Numbered from the stretch's first letter, positions 1-8,726 are shown. The stretch: DNA of 21,994 bases from Actinomycetota bacterium (GCA_018268695.1 JAFDWD010000581.1:1-21994); one strand, 5' to 3'. The notes: a model not told the origin generated them from the letters alone. Program-made: numbers and translations.

Positions 1-16
1 ACCGCCGAGGCCTGCG

Positions 17-69
17 GGCGGGGCAAAGCGGGCCGCTTCGCCCGCCGATCGTTGCGGGTCTGCAAATCC
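17..69 (-). promoter_or_regulatory. Possible fourth, degenerate copy of the bipartite regulon element
   Basis: This stretch aligns without gaps to the 53-bp elements at 11374, 14138 and 19139. It keeps the GGCAAAGCG box at 22-30. At the same fixed distance it has TTG...AAA flanks (52-54 and 64-66) around the expected centre at position 59. Of the 27 positions identical in the three strong copies, 18 match here. The AC and GT steps of the palindrome are not kept. By its orientation it would serve a minus-strand gene starting just left of the window. The GC-rich background makes some chance similarity likely, so this is a candidate only. Confidence 0.42.
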
Positions 70-93
70 GCCCCCACTGCTCCCATGCGGCCC

Positions 94-924
94 TCACGCG
101 TACATCCCGCCGAGCATCCCACCGCTCACGTTCAGCACCTGCCCGTGCACGTAGTCGGCAAGCGGGGAGGCCAGGAAGAGCACCGGCCCGGCGGCCTCCG
201 CCGGGGTGGCCGGACGACCCAGGGGGATCGTCGCCGCCGCCGTCCCGCGGGCCTCCGCGGGGATGCCGAGCGCGATCGGCTCGCCGCTCGGGGAACTGAT
301 CTTCTTGCCCTCCTCGCGGGCGGCGGTGAGGCGAGTCTCGACGTAGCCGAAGGCAAGCGCGTTGACGTTGACCTTGAACCGCCCCCACTCCTTGGCCAGC
401 GTCTTGGTGATGCCGAGGACGGCGGCCTTCCCGGCCGCGTAGTTGACCATCCCGGGGTGCCCCATCGCCCCGGTGGTCGAGGAGACGTTGACCAGCTTGC
501 GGAAGAACTCGACACCTTCCTCCCGCTCCCGCTTCGCCCCCTCTCGCCAGTGCGGCGCGAGCGCCCGCGCCACCCGGAACGGGAGGACGGCGTGGATGTC
601 GAGCATCGCCTGGAACTGCGCGTCGGACATCTTGTGGACGACCCCGTCCCACGGGTAGCCCGCGTTGTTGACGACGATGTCGACGGCGCCGAAGGCGTCG
701 ACCCCGGCCGCCACCAGCGCCTCGGCGGCACCGGCCGCGGTCAGGTCCCCGCCGAAGACCGCGGTCTCACCGTCGATCTCCGCCGCCGTCCGCGCCGCGA
801 ACTCCCCGTCGAGGCCGGTGATCATCACCTTCGCCCCCTCGGCGGCGAAGAGCTCCGCGGTCGCCCGCCCGATCCCCCGCGCCGAGCCGGTGACGATCGC
901 CGCCCTGCCGTCGAGAAGCCCCAT
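94..924 (-). CDS. Short-chain dehydrogenase/reductase (FabG-like)
   Basis: This 276-residue classical SDR is predicted to be a cytosolic NAD(P)-dependent oxidoreductase acting on a hydroxy/keto pair. The Rossmann glycine motif TGSARGIG lies at residues 12-19, NNAG at 86-89, the catalytic serine at about 148, and the YxxxK pair is Y162/K166. A charged insert around residues 128-141 (REGAKREREEGVEF) precedes the catalytic serine strand and lengthens the protein beyond the usual 245-255 residues. It starts with ATG behind a short AGG and lies 10 bp downstream of the second SDR, as the last gene of the long transporter operon within this window. It could be a 3-oxoacyl-ACP/CoA reductase or a catabolic alcohol dehydrogenase; the substrate cannot be assigned. 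The family call is firm. Confidence 0.93.
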   Translation of the reverse strand: MGLLDGRAAIVTGSARGIGRATAELFAAEGAKVMITGLDGEFAARTAAEIDGETAVFGGDLTAAGAAEALVAAGVDAFGAVDIVVNNAGYPWDGVVHKMSDAQFQAMLDIHAVLPFRVARALAPHWREGAKREREEGVEFFRKLVNVSSTTGAMGHPGMVNYAAGKAAVLGITKTLAKEWGRFKVNVNALAFGYVETRLTAAREEGKKISSPSGEPIALGIPAEARGTAAATIPLGRPATPAEAAGPVLFLASPLADYVHGQVLNVSGGMLGGMYA

Positions 925-934
925 CGGCCTCGGG

Positions 935-1696
935 TCACCCGCCCGGGCCCATCCGCAGGGCGCCGTCGAGACGGATGGTCTCGCCGTTCAGCATCGGGTT
1001 GACGACGATCTGCTCGACCAGCGCGGCGTACTCGTCCGGGGTGCCGGGCCGCGAGGGATAGGGGACCTCGTCGGCCAGCGACTCGCGCGCCCGCTGCGGC
1101 AGCCCGGCGACCATCGGCGTGTCGAAGACCCCCGGTGCGATGGTGACGACGCGCACGGCGGCCGCCGCCAGCTCGCGGGCGACCGGCAGCGTCAGGCCGA
1201 CGACCCCCGCCTTCGAGGCCGCGTAGGCGACCATCCCGACCGGCCCGTCGAAGGCCGTGATCGAGGCCGTCGGGACGCAGACGCCGCGGTCGCCGCTCGG
1301 GTCCGGCTCGTTGCCGACCATCGCCGCGGCGGCGCAGCGCAGCACGTTGATCGTGCCCAGGAGGTTGACCTCGATCACCCGGGCGAAGGACTCGAGCGGC
1401 TTCGGCCCCTCGCGGCCGAGCAGCCGGCCGGGGTCGGCGACGCCCGCGGTGTTGACGGCGATCCGCAGCGGCCCGAGCTCCGTCGCGGCGGCGACGGCGG
1501 CCTCGACCGAGGCCGGATCGGAGACGTCGACGGCGACGGCGACGGCGCCGAGCTCGGCGGCCACCGCCGCGGCCCGCTCCGCGGAGAGGTCGGCGACCAG
1601 CACCTTGGCCCCCGTGGCGGCGAGCCGCCGCGCCGCGGCCTCGCCGAGCCCTGAGCCGCCGCCGAAGACGGCGGCGACCGAATCCCTGGTCCGCAT
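935..1696 (-). CDS. SDR resembling type II 3-hydroxyacyl-CoA dehydrogenase (HSD17B10-like)
   Basis: This 253-residue SDR has GGGSGLG at residues 12-18, NTAG at 82-85, and a catalytic triad of S145, Y158 and K162. Its C-terminal half closely follows the HSD17B10 / 3-hydroxy-2-methylbutyryl-CoA dehydrogenase pattern. The matching segments are AYAASKAGVVGLTLPVAREL, VTIAPGVFDTP, VPYPSRPGTPDEYA and NGETIRLDGALRM. Family knowledge suggests NAD-dependent oxidation of 3-hydroxyacyl-CoA or similar alcohols in beta-oxidation or branched-chain catabolism. The ATG start has a strong AGGAGG-type ribosome site at 1701-1706, overlapping the stop codon of the upstream DppF gene (gap 8 bp), so the two are translationally close. 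Its place at the end of a transporter operon suggests that it acts on the imported compound or a product of it. Confidence 0.92.
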   Translation of the reverse strand: MRTRDSVAAVFGGGSGLGEAAARRLAATGAKVLVADLSAERAAAVAAELGAVAVAVDVSDPASVEAAVAAATELGPLRIAVNTAGVADPGRLLGREGPKPLESFARVIEVNLLGTINVLRCAAAAMVGNEPDPSGDRGVCVPTASITAFDGPVGMVAYAASKAGVVGLTLPVARELAAAAVRVVTIAPGVFDTPMVAGLPQRARESLADEVPYPSRPGTPDEYAALVEQIVVNPMLNGETIRLDGALRMGPGG

Positions 1697-1704
1697 CGCC
1701 CCTC

Positions 1705-2547
1705 CTATCCGGCGGTCTCGCCGCGCGATGCTCCAACCGCCCCGAGGCGGGCGATCTCCATCGGCGGCAGCTCGGTCGTCGCGTCGAGGAGCTTCTGGGT
1801 GTAGGGGTCCTTCGGGTGCGCGAGCACCTCGCCGACGCTCCCCTCCTCGACGACCACGCCGTCATTCATCACCGCCACGCGGTCGCACAGCTGCTTGACG
1901 ACGGCGAGGTCGTGAGAGATGAAGACCATGGTCAGGCCCAGTTCGCGCTGGAGCCGCTTCAGCAGGATCAGGATCGACGCCTGGATCGAGACGTCGAGCG
2001 CCGAGACGGGCTCGTCGGCGACCAGCAGCGTCGGCTCGATCGCCAGGGCGCGCGCGATCCCGATCCGCTGTCGCTGCCCGCCGGAGAACGCCCGCGGCCG
2101 TTTCTTCATCGCCGTGCGCGGCAGGCCGACCATCTCCAGCAGCTCGGCCGTCCGCACCTGGGCGGCCGCCTTGTCGGCGGCCAGCCCGTTCACCCGGAGC
2201 AGCTCGCCGATCGCGCCGCTCACCGTCATCCGCGGGTTCAGCGACCCGTAGGGGTCCTGGAAGACCATCTGGATCGCCCGCCGCTGCGCCGAGTCCTTCT
2301 CGACCCGGAGCGGCTCGCCCGCGAAGAGGATCTCCCCGGCGGTCGGCCTCCGCAGCCCGACAATGCACTTGGCGACGGTCGACTTGCCCGCGCCGGACTC
2401 GCCGACGATCGCGAACGACTCACCCTTGCGGATCGTCAGGTCGACCCCGCGGACCGCTTCGAAGTGCTCTTTGCGGCGCAGGAAGACGTCCCGCCCGCCA
2501 CCGAAGTTGACCCGCAGGTCCTTGACCTCGAGCAAAGCCTCAGGCAT
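1705..2547 (-). CDS. dppF: Peptide/nickel-type ABC transporter ATPase, second subunit (DppF/OppF-like)
   Basis: This 280-residue ATPase belongs to an oligopeptide/dipeptide importer, on the cytoplasmic face of the membrane. Walker A is GESGAGKST (49-57), the Q-loop glutamine is Q97 in VFQDPYGSLNPRMTV, the signature is FSGGQ (154-158), Walker B is LLVADEP (174-180) and the switch histidine is H212. The QDPYGSLNPRMTV pattern is typical of DppF/OppF. It starts with ATG, and its 5' end overlaps the upstream DppD gene by 8 bp. It has no cysteine cluster at the C-terminus, unlike its partner. The substrate follows from the binding proteins and remains unknown. Confidence 0.95.
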   Translation of the reverse strand: MPEALLEVKDLRVNFGGGRDVFLRRKEHFEAVRGVDLTIRKGESFAIVGESGAGKSTVAKCIVGLRRPTAGEILFAGEPLRVEKDSAQRRAIQMVFQDPYGSLNPRMTVSGAIGELLRVNGLAADKAAAQVRTAELLEMVGLPRTAMKKRPRAFSGGQRQRIGIARALAIEPTLLVADEPVSALDVSIQASILILLKRLQRELGLTMVFISHDLAVVKQLCDRVAVMNDGVVVEEGSVGEVLAHPKDPYTQKLLDATTELPPMEIARLGAVGASRGETAG

Positions 2548-3544
2548 CGGTCGCCTCCACGGGATCGGGGAACAGCTCCTGGCGACGGCAGGCGCTGACG
2601 CGTCCGGCGCCGACCGGGATCAGATCGACTCGCTCCATACAGGCCTCCACGGCGAACTCGCAACGCGGCACGAACGGACACCCGGTCCCGGCCTCGCCGG
2701 CTGCGGGCGGCGATCCGGGAATCGCCCTCAGGTCGTCGATCGACGAGTCCTTCGTCGGCACCGCGCGCAGGAGGGCGAACGTATACGGGTGGCGTGGACG
2801 CCGCAGCACCGCCTCGGCCGGCCCTTCCTCGACCATCCGGCCGCCGTACATCACGACCAGCCGATCGCAGACCCGCGAGGCGACGCCGAGGTCGTGGCTG
2901 ACCAGGATGACGCCGATGTTCCGCTCGGCCGCCAGGCCGAGGATCAGGTCGAGGACTTTCATCGTCACGGTGGCGTCGAGGGCAGTGGTCGGCTCGTCGC
3001 AGAGGAGCAGCGACGGGTCACCGGCCAGGGCGATCGCGATGACGACCCGCTGGCGCATGCCGCCGGAGAGCTCGTGGGGGAACCGCTCGGCGCTATGGCG
3101 GGGGTCTTTGAAGCCCATCTCCGCCAGCAGCTCGAGCGCTTTCTCCCGCCCCTCCTTCTTGGAGACCTTGGCGTGCGCCCGGACCGACTCGGCGATCTGC
3201 GCCCCGATCCGCATCGTCGGGTTGAGCGCGGTCATCGGTTCCTGGAACACCATCCCCACCACGCCGCCCCGGAGGCGGCGCAGCTCGCGCGAAGAGGCCT
3301 TCGCGACGTCGATCCCGTCGACCTCGATCTCGCCTTCGGAGACGGTCACGCCGCGGGGAAGGAGCCCCGCGATCGCCTTCAGGGTCAGGGACTTGCCCGA
3401 GCCGGACTCGCCGACCACGCCGACCACCTCTCCCCTGCCGACGCTCAGCTCGACGTCGGTGACCACCGGGTTCAAGCCGCCGACGATCTCGATGCCGAGG
3501 TTCTTGACCGAGAGCAGCTCCCCGTTCCGGGTCACGGTGCTCAT
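2540..3544 (-). CDS. dppD: Peptide/nickel-type ABC transporter ATPase, first subunit (DppD/OppD-like)
   Basis: This 334-residue ATPase has Walker A GESGSGKS (45-52), Q101 in VFQEPMTALNPTM, signature LSGGM (159-163), Walker B LLLCDEP (179-185) and switch H217. The C-terminal oligopeptide domain holds cysteines C289, C295, C302 and C319. This spacing matches the four-cysteine iron-sulfur site known in DppD/OppD proteins. The start is the ATG at 3544, which overlaps the DppC stop as ATGA; an open frame continues further upstream but runs antisense-free inside DppC and is not coding. It works as a heterodimer with DppF to drive import through DppB/DppC. Confidence 0.95.
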   Translation of the reverse strand: MSTVTRNGELLSVKNLGIEIVGGLNPVVTDVELSVGRGEVVGVVGESGSGKSLTLKAIAGLLPRGVTVSEGEIEVDGIDVAKASSRELRRLRGGVVGMVFQEPMTALNPTMRIGAQIAESVRAHAKVSKKEGREKALELLAEMGFKDPRHSAERFPHELSGGMRQRVVIAIALAGDPSLLLCDEPTTALDATVTMKVLDLILGLAAERNIGVILVSHDLGVASRVCDRLVVMYGGRMVEEGPAEAVLRRPRHPYTFALLRAVPTKDSSIDDLRAIPGSPPAAGEAGTGCPFVPRCEFAVEACMERVDLIPVGAGRVSACRRQELFPDPVEATDA

Positions 3545-4449
3545 CGGATGTCGAACCTCTGCGCCAGGCCGTCGGCGATCAGCGACAGCCCGAGGCCGGT
3601 GATGATGATCGCCGCGCCGGGGAAGACGGCCAGCCACCACTGCTGGTTGAAGTAGGGCTGCGCTTCGGCGATCATCGTCCCCCAGTCGGGGGCGGGCGGC
3701 GGGACGCCGAGCCCGAGGTAGCCGAGCGTCGTGATGAAGATGATGATGATCACCATGTCCGACATCGCGTAGACGATCGACTGGGTGATGATGTTGGGGA
3801 GGATGTGGCGCAGCATGATCCGCCAGGTCGGGATGCCTCCGATCCGCGCCGCCATCACGTACTCGAGCGCCTCTTCGCGCCGCGCCGAGGTCCGTGCCAG
3901 CCGGGCGTAGACCACCCAGTCGATCGCGGTCACGGCGATGATGATCGTGGTCACCCCCGCGCCGAGGACGAAGACGAGTGCGATCAGCAGCACCAGGACC
4001 GGGAAGGCGATGATCACGTCGATGATCCCGACCACGGCGGTGTCGATCCAGCCGCCCCGGTAGCCGGCGATGATGCCGACCGCGGTGCCGATCAGGAGCG
4101 GAAGGATAAGGGCGGCGAGCGCGGTGTAGAAGTCGTTCCGGGCGCCGTAGATCAGCCGCGAGAGCGTGTCGCGGCCGAGCTGGTCGGTCCCGAGCAGATG
4201 CCCCGCCGCGCCCGGCGGGAGCAACGCTTCGGTGACGTTCTGCTTGACCGGGTCGTGGGGCGCCAGCAGGCCGGCGAATGCGCCGATCAAGGCGATCGCG
4301 ATGACGATGAAGAGCCCGATACTGAGCGCCAGGTTGGCGCCGAGCCGGCTGCGGATCGAGGCCCCGACCGCGGTCGGGCGCAGCGGCGTGCGCTCCTCGG
4401 CCAGGCCCTCGGCGCCGCCCGCGCGCTCCATGTAACCGTCGGCGCTCAT
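3541..4449 (-). CDS. dppC: Peptide/nickel-type ABC transporter permease (DppC-like)
   Basis: This 302-residue inner-membrane permease has a cytoplasmic N-terminus, a first membrane helix near residues 39-62, and the family-typical LGTDQLGRD at 86-94. Further hydrophobic segments lie near 110-130, 138-162, 165-180, 222-248 and 275-293. The EAA loop that contacts the ATPases is around 199-220 (AARIGGIPTWRIMLRHILPN). The GLGVPPPAPDWGTMI stretch at 245-259 is also characteristic of DppC/OppC. It overlaps both neighbours by 4 bp (ATGA), consistent with translational coupling. The N-terminal tail of about 35 residues is somewhat long. Confidence 0.95.
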   Translation of the reverse strand: MSADGYMERAGGAEGLAEERTPLRPTAVGASIRSRLGANLALSIGLFIVIAIALIGAFAGLLAPHDPVKQNVTEALLPPGAAGHLLGTDQLGRDTLSRLIYGARNDFYTALAALILPLLIGTAVGIIAGYRGGWIDTAVVGIIDVIIAFPVLVLLIALVFVLGAGVTTIIIAVTAIDWVVYARLARTSARREEALEYVMAARIGGIPTWRIMLRHILPNIITQSIVYAMSDMVIIIIFITTLGYLGLGVPPPAPDWGTMIAEAQPYFNQQWWLAVFPGAAIIITGLGLSLIADGLAQRFDIR

Positions 4450-5387
4450 CGCGCCTCCACCCGCGGGTCGATGAGCGCCTGGACGAGGTCACCCATGATG
4501 TTCACCAGCACCACGACCACGGCGAGGATCAAGGTCACCGCCTGGACCACCGGGAAGTCCCGGTTGTTGATCGACTGCAGCATCAGCGAGCCGACGCCGC
4601 CGAGGCTGAAGACCTGTTCGACGACGAGCGTGAAACCGACCAGGAAGGAGATCTGCACGGTCAGCACCGTCACCGTCGGGGCGAGGGCGTTGCGCAGCAC
4701 GTGCCGGTAGCGGATCCGCCACTCGGTCAGGCCCTTGGCCCGCGCCGTGGTGACGAAGTCCGCCTCGGCGACCCGCAGCAGCTCGACCCGCAGGCTGCGC
4801 ACCACCAATGGCACGATCGCCGCCGCGATCGTCAGGCTCGGTAAGAACAGCGATTCGACGTGGCCGGCGAAGCCTTCGCCGAAGCCGGCCGCCGGGAAGA
4901 GCCCGGTCCCGATCGCCACGTACTCGACCAGGATCAGGCCGAGCCAGAACCCCGGGATCCCCAGCGAGACCACCGACAGCCAGCGGACCACGTTGTCGCG
5001 GATCCCGCCCGCCTTGGAGGCGGCGAGGAGGGCCGCCGGGACGGCGATCAGCCCGGTGAGCACGATCGTGTAGACGAACAGCCACAGGGTCACCGACATC
5101 CGTTCGATCACCAGTTCGCCCGCCGACTGTTCGTAGCGCAGCGAGGTCCCAAGGTCACCGGAGAACAGGTTCTTCATGAACAGCCAGTACTGCTGCGGCA
5201 GCGAGGTGTCGAGCCCCCACTTATGTTCGAGCGCGGCGACCGCCTGCGGCGTCGCGTTCGAACCGAGGGCGGTCCTCGCCGGGTTCCCTGGGACCAGGTG
5301 GATGAGGAAGAACACAACCACCGTCACCCCGAGCACCACCGGGATGGCCTGCAGGAGACGCCTGACGAGGAACCGCAGATATTCCAT
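4446..5387 (-). CDS. dppB: Peptide/nickel-type ABC transporter permease (DppB-like)
   Basis: This 313-residue permease starts with the family-typical MEYLRFLVRRLLQAIPVVLG and has a first helix at about 9-30. The HLVPGNP motif follows at 30-36 and the KWGLD...QY region at 56-67. The EAA loop lies around 214-235 (ARAKGLTEWRIRYRHVLRNA), and the GxxxLxxI segment SLGGVGSLMLQSI is at 261-273. Its ATG has an AGAAGG ribosome site about 9 bases upstream. It lies 30 bp downstream of the first solute-binding lipoprotein and is followed by DppC with a 4-bp overlap. It forms the translocation pore with DppC. Confidence 0.95.
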   Translation of the reverse strand: MEYLRFLVRRLLQAIPVVLGVTVVVFFLIHLVPGNPARTALGSNATPQAVAALEHKWGLDTSLPQQYWLFMKNLFSGDLGTSLRYEQSAGELVIERMSVTLWLFVYTIVLTGLIAVPAALLAASKAGGIRDNVVRWLSVVSLGIPGFWLGLILVEYVAIGTGLFPAAGFGEGFAGHVESLFLPSLTIAAAIVPLVVRSLRVELLRVAEADFVTTARAKGLTEWRIRYRHVLRNALAPTVTVLTVQISFLVGFTLVVEQVFSLGGVGSLMLQSINNRDFPVVQAVTLILAVVVVLVNIMGDLVQALIDPRVEAR

Positions 5388-5417
5388 CTGACTCGACCTT
5401 CTGCTCTTTCTGTCGGA

Positions 5418-7010
5418 CTAGCCTGCGAACCCGGCTTCGCCCAGCCAGAGGATGCCGGTCGCGCCGACGAACGTCCCGGCGACGTCGTTCTGCCTCACCC
5501 ACACGGCGGATGAATAGGCCGCCGAGATCAACGCCTGTTCTTCGCTGACGATCTGCTGCATGTGACCCCAGATCGCGTCGCGTTTCGCCGTGTTCGTCTC
5601 GCCCTGGGCTTCGGTCATCAGCTTCGACGTCTCCTTCGTGTCGACGCCCGAGAAGATGCCGGCCGTCGCGTTGTAGAAGGAGAACAGTTCGTTCGGGGAC
5701 TGCGACTGCGCCGTGTTGTAGATCGTCACCGCGTCGAATTCACCGTCTTCCAGCTGGCCGAGGAGGCTGCTGAGGTCGGAGTTTTTGATCGACACCTTGA
5801 ACCCGACTTCTTCGAGGTTTGCCTGGGCGATCTGCCCGGCCTGGGTCCAGAACGGGCTTTCGGCGATCGAGGAGAGGGTGAACGTCGGATCGACGCCTTC
5901 CTTCACCGCTTCGGCGAGGAGCGCTTTCGCCTTTTCGGAATCGGTTTCCGGCGCCGGCAGGCTCTCGTCGTAGCCGGGGATCCAGGGCAGCAGATAGGAG
6001 TTCTGCGGTTCTCCGTGCCCGTGCAGCGCCACTTCGATCATCGCTTCGCGATCGAGGGCGTAGTTGACCGCTTCACGCGCTTTCTTGTTCCCGAACAGGT
6101 CGCCCTGGGTGTTGAGGATGATGAACCAGCTGTTGCCGACGAACGGTGCTTCCACGGCCAGTTCAGGGCTCGATTCGAGCGATTCGATTTCGGGGAACGG
6201 TGGGTTGTAAATCACGTCGAGCTGACCGCCCCGCACCTGCGCGGCCCGGCTCTGCGGGTTCTGCACGGTCTGGTAGACGACTTCGTCGAGGTAGGGACGG
6301 TTCTGCATCCAGTAGTGCGGATTCGCCTTCAGCGTCACCGATTCGCCCTTTTTCCATTTGGCGATCTCGAACGGGCCGGTGCCGATCGGGTTTGCGTTGA
6401 AATCCTTTTCGGACTCGCCGCCGAAGTTTTCCGGCATCACGCTGAAGATCCACTGCGAGAGGATCTCCGGCATTTCCGGGCTCGGCCTGCTCGTGGTGAT
6501 GACCACCGTGTCCGGCGACGGCGCCTCCACCGTCTTCCAGGCTTCGACGATGCCGGCGTGGGTTTCGCCTTCGCGGGTCCGTTCCAACGACCACACGACG
6601 TCGGCGGAGGTCATCGGTTTCCCGGTCGAGAATTCGACGCCCTTCTTCAGTTGCATGGTCCAGACGGTGTCGTTCTTGGTGGCTTTGAAGCTTTCGGCCA
6701 ACCAGGGCACGACCTTGCCTTCGTAGTCTTCTTTGAAGAGCGGCTCGAAGATCTGGGAGATGACGTTGACGTCTTCTACCGAGATGCTCGTCAGCGGGTT
6801 CAAGCCTTCGATTTCTTCGCCCAGCGATACCGTCAGCTTCCCGCCCGACGTGGGTCCGGCGGTCGAGCCACCGCTCGATCCGGTGCCGGGGGTGCTGCTG
6901 CCTCCACTACTGCTCGAGCCTCCCCCGCCGCAGCCCGCGATGAGGACGGCGAACGATGCCAGTGCCACCAAACACACCAGCCTTGCCTTCCAACTTGTAC
7001 TCGACAACAT
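5418..7010 (-). CDS. Family 5 solute-binding lipoprotein of the Dpp-type transporter (copy 1)
   Basis: This 530-residue extracellular lipoprotein captures the ligand for the DppBCDF importer. A lipoprotein signal peptide ends in the lipobox LIAGC (cysteine 27), followed by a Gly/Ser-rich linker to about residue 57. The mature domain carries SBP_bac_5 hallmarks: SLGEEIEGLNPL, KKGVEFSTGKPMTSADVVWS, PIGTGPFE and REAVNYALDREAM. The ATG has a strong AGGAGGAG site just upstream. The protein is similar over its whole length to the product of 12500-14077, by eye roughly 70% identical. Like that gene it favours GAA and AAA codons (runs of ttc/ttt on the plus strand) more than its neighbours, which may reflect high expression. 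The ligand is unknown; the family binds peptides, opines, nickel chelates, sugars and others. Confidence 0.95.
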   Translation of the reverse strand: MLSSTSWKARLVCLVALASFAVLIAGCGGGGSSSSGGSSTPGTGSSGGSTAGPTSGGKLTVSLGEEIEGLNPLTSISVEDVNVISQIFEPLFKEDYEGKVVPWLAESFKATKNDTVWTMQLKKGVEFSTGKPMTSADVVWSLERTREGETHAGIVEAWKTVEAPSPDTVVITTSRPSPEMPEILSQWIFSVMPENFGGESEKDFNANPIGTGPFEIAKWKKGESVTLKANPHYWMQNRPYLDEVVYQTVQNPQSRAAQVRGGQLDVIYNPPFPEIESLESSPELAVEAPFVGNSWFIILNTQGDLFGNKKAREAVNYALDREAMIEVALHGHGEPQNSYLLPWIPGYDESLPAPETDSEKAKALLAEAVKEGVDPTFTLSSIAESPFWTQAGQIAQANLEEVGFKVSIKNSDLSSLLGQLEDGEFDAVTIYNTAQSQSPNELFSFYNATAGIFSGVDTKETSKLMTEAQGETNTAKRDAIWGHMQQIVSEEQALISAAYSSAVWVRQNDVAGTFVGATGILWLGEAGFAG

Positions 7011-7154
7011 CTCGCTCCTCCTGGTTCCTTACGGACTCGACAATGCCCCACGATTCGATCGCCCCCCATCGCTGCCTGGTGCCTGGCGCTGTCCCACCTT
7101 TCCCAAGAGGCGGAGGGCCCAGCAACGGGGGTGACCCGGCTTGCTCTTCAGACC

Positions 7155-8726
7155 TCAGTCCACCTCGTCTCCTCCTGACCCGCCGTGCTTGCGCTGGTAG
7201 GCCCGCCAGGTCGTCGCCCAATAGGACGGGTCTTCGGTACGGGAGTAGTCGGTGCGGTGCAGGACCTGGTTGTGAGGGGACGACTTCACCATCTCCGGGT
7301 CGGAGTAGGCCTCCTCGCAGATGCTTTCGAGCGCGTCCAGCCAGTAGTCGACGTCCTCGATCGACCAGAGCTCGCCGACCTCCGGCGTAAGCGGTTCCGG
7401 CACGAGCCACGGGTGATGGCTGTTCATCGGCGGATCGATGCCGTAGTCGGTGAGGCGGTTTTCGACGTCGCCGATCGTCACCCCGGTCTCTTCTTGGAGG
7501 ACCGCGAGGCTGTAGCGGTTCATCTCCAACCGCGGTAGGTCGACGTCCGGATTGCTGCGCGTCACGCCGCGCATCCCCAGCAGGCGTTTTTCCATGTAGT
7601 TGCCAGCCAGCACGGAGATGTCGGAGGCCTCTTCGATCCCGTCGCCGCCCATCATCAGCGCCCAGTTCAGGGCCTTCAGGATCACCGGGACGTTGCCCCA
7701 GAACTCGCGCACCTTGCCGATGCTGAGGGGCGACTCCCGGTCAAGGGCGTAGCCGTCGCCGTCCCGCCGGACGAGCGGCCGGGGCAGGAAGGGGATCAGC
7801 TCCTCCGAGCAGCCGTAGGCACCGACCGCGGGGCCCCCGCCCGCCTTCGGCGCGCCGAAGGTCTTGTGGAGCATGTACATGCAGGCGTCGAAGCCGAGCT
7901 CGCGCGCCCGCAGCTTGCCCATCACGCCGTTGAAGTTGGCGTGGTCGTAGAAGCAGAGGCCGCCCGCCTCGTGGACGATCTCGGTCCACTGCTTGATGTC
8001 GGGGTTGTAGATCCCCATGTCGTCGGGGTTGACGACCATCAGCGCGGCGGTGCGCTCGGAGACGACGCTGCGCAGCTGCTCGACCGAGGGGTAGCCGTTC
8101 TCCTCCAGCATCAGGGTCACCACCTTGAAGCCGGCCGCCGCCGCGGTGGCGGCGTTGCAGGGGTGGGTCTGGATCGTGACGATCACCTCGTTGCGCTGCT
8201 CCAGCTCCCCCCTCGCCGCGTGGTAGGCACGGGTGACGCAGGTATTGACGTAGGAAGCCTCGGTGCCGCCCCCGGCCTGGAAGACGAACTGGTCCATGCC
8301 GGACAGCTCGCGCAGGACGAGGTCCAGCTCGTAGATGACCTGGAGGACACCCTGCAGAGTGTCCTCGTCCTGATCCGGGTGCACTTCGGCGATCTCCGGG
8401 CGCGCGGCGAGCAGCTCGCCGAGGCGCGGGTTGTACTTCATCGTGCAGGTCCCGAACAGGTTCACCCCGAGCATTCCGAGGGTCTGCTGGGCGAGGTGGA
8501 TGTAGTGCCGCTGCACTTCGAACTCGGTCAGCTCCGGCAGTGCCGGGGCGGCACCCCGCGCCATCGTCGATGGGATCAGCGCCGAAAGGCTGCCGGTCGC
8601 CTGCTCGATCTCGTGCTCGACCGGCGGCGGCACCATCGCCCGCCGCCCGGGCGCGCCCATCTCCATCACCAGGGGCTCGTCCCAGATCGGCGCCTGGTAG
8701 CGACGCCCGAAGCCGGAGGCGCTCAT
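7155..8726 (-). CDS. GcvPB-like PLP enzyme subunit (divergent glycine dehydrogenase subunit 2)
   Basis: This 523-residue fold-type I PLP protein aligns along its length with GcvPB, the PLP-bearing subunit of split glycine decarboxylase. Retained features are GTCTMKYNP (92-100), the YDHAN segment with D261, and the Schiff-base lysine K288 in LHKTF. Several sites differ from canonical GcvPB as I recall it. The AAGAHGE loop is replaced by QAGGGTEAS (150-158), the AHGTNPAS segment by THPCNAAT (187-194), and the Gly-rich stretch after the lysine reads APKAGGGPA. These changes lie near the cofactor and substrate. The gene starts with ATG and overlaps the GcvPA-like gene by 4 bp. No GcvH, GcvT or lipoamide dehydrogenase gene is nearby. 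It is probably a decarboxylase of glycine or another amino acid; exact activity unproven. Confidence 0.85.
   Translation of the reverse strand: MSASGFGRRYQAPIWDEPLVMEMGAPGRRAMVPPPVEHEIEQATGSLSALIPSTMARGAAPALPELTEFEVQRHYIHLAQQTLGMLGVNLFGTCTMKYNPRLGELLAARPEIAEVHPDQDEDTLQGVLQVIYELDLVLRELSGMDQFVFQAGGGTEASYVNTCVTRAYHAARGELEQRNEVIVTIQTHPCNAATAAAAGFKVVTLMLEENGYPSVEQLRSVVSERTAALMVVNPDDMGIYNPDIKQWTEIVHEAGGLCFYDHANFNGVMGKLRARELGFDACMYMLHKTFGAPKAGGGPAVGAYGCSEELIPFLPRPLVRRDGDGYALDRESPLSIGKVREFWGNVPVILKALNWALMMGGDGIEEASDISVLAGNYMEKRLLGMRGVTRSNPDVDLPRLEMNRYSLAVLQEETGVTIGDVENRLTDYGIDPPMNSHHPWLVPEPLTPEVGELWSIEDVDYWLDALESICEEAYSDPEMVKSSPHNQVLHRTDYSRTEDPSYWATTWRAYQRKHGGSGGDEVD

Noticed and set aside
52..1002. 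Long plus-strand open frames opposite the minus-strand genes (for example 52-1002, 2363-3655, 5562-7178, 9879-11321, 12644-13906)
   Set aside because: They are arginine-, proline- or histidine-rich, show no recognisable domains, and lie opposite genes with clear motifs. They are typical shadows in GC-rich DNA.
3545..4492. Upstream extension of the DppD frame
   Set aside because: It runs inside the DppC gene in another frame with low-complexity sequence; the ATG at 3544 gives the normal family N-terminus.
7011..7154. Possible further copy of the bipartite element before the first solute-binding protein
   Set aside because: An AAGAGGCGGAG stretch resembles the box, but no palindrome lies at the required distance. 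The CTTACGGACTCGACAA stretch near 7030 also does not fit the spacing. I see no convincing promoter or terminator in this 144-bp gap.
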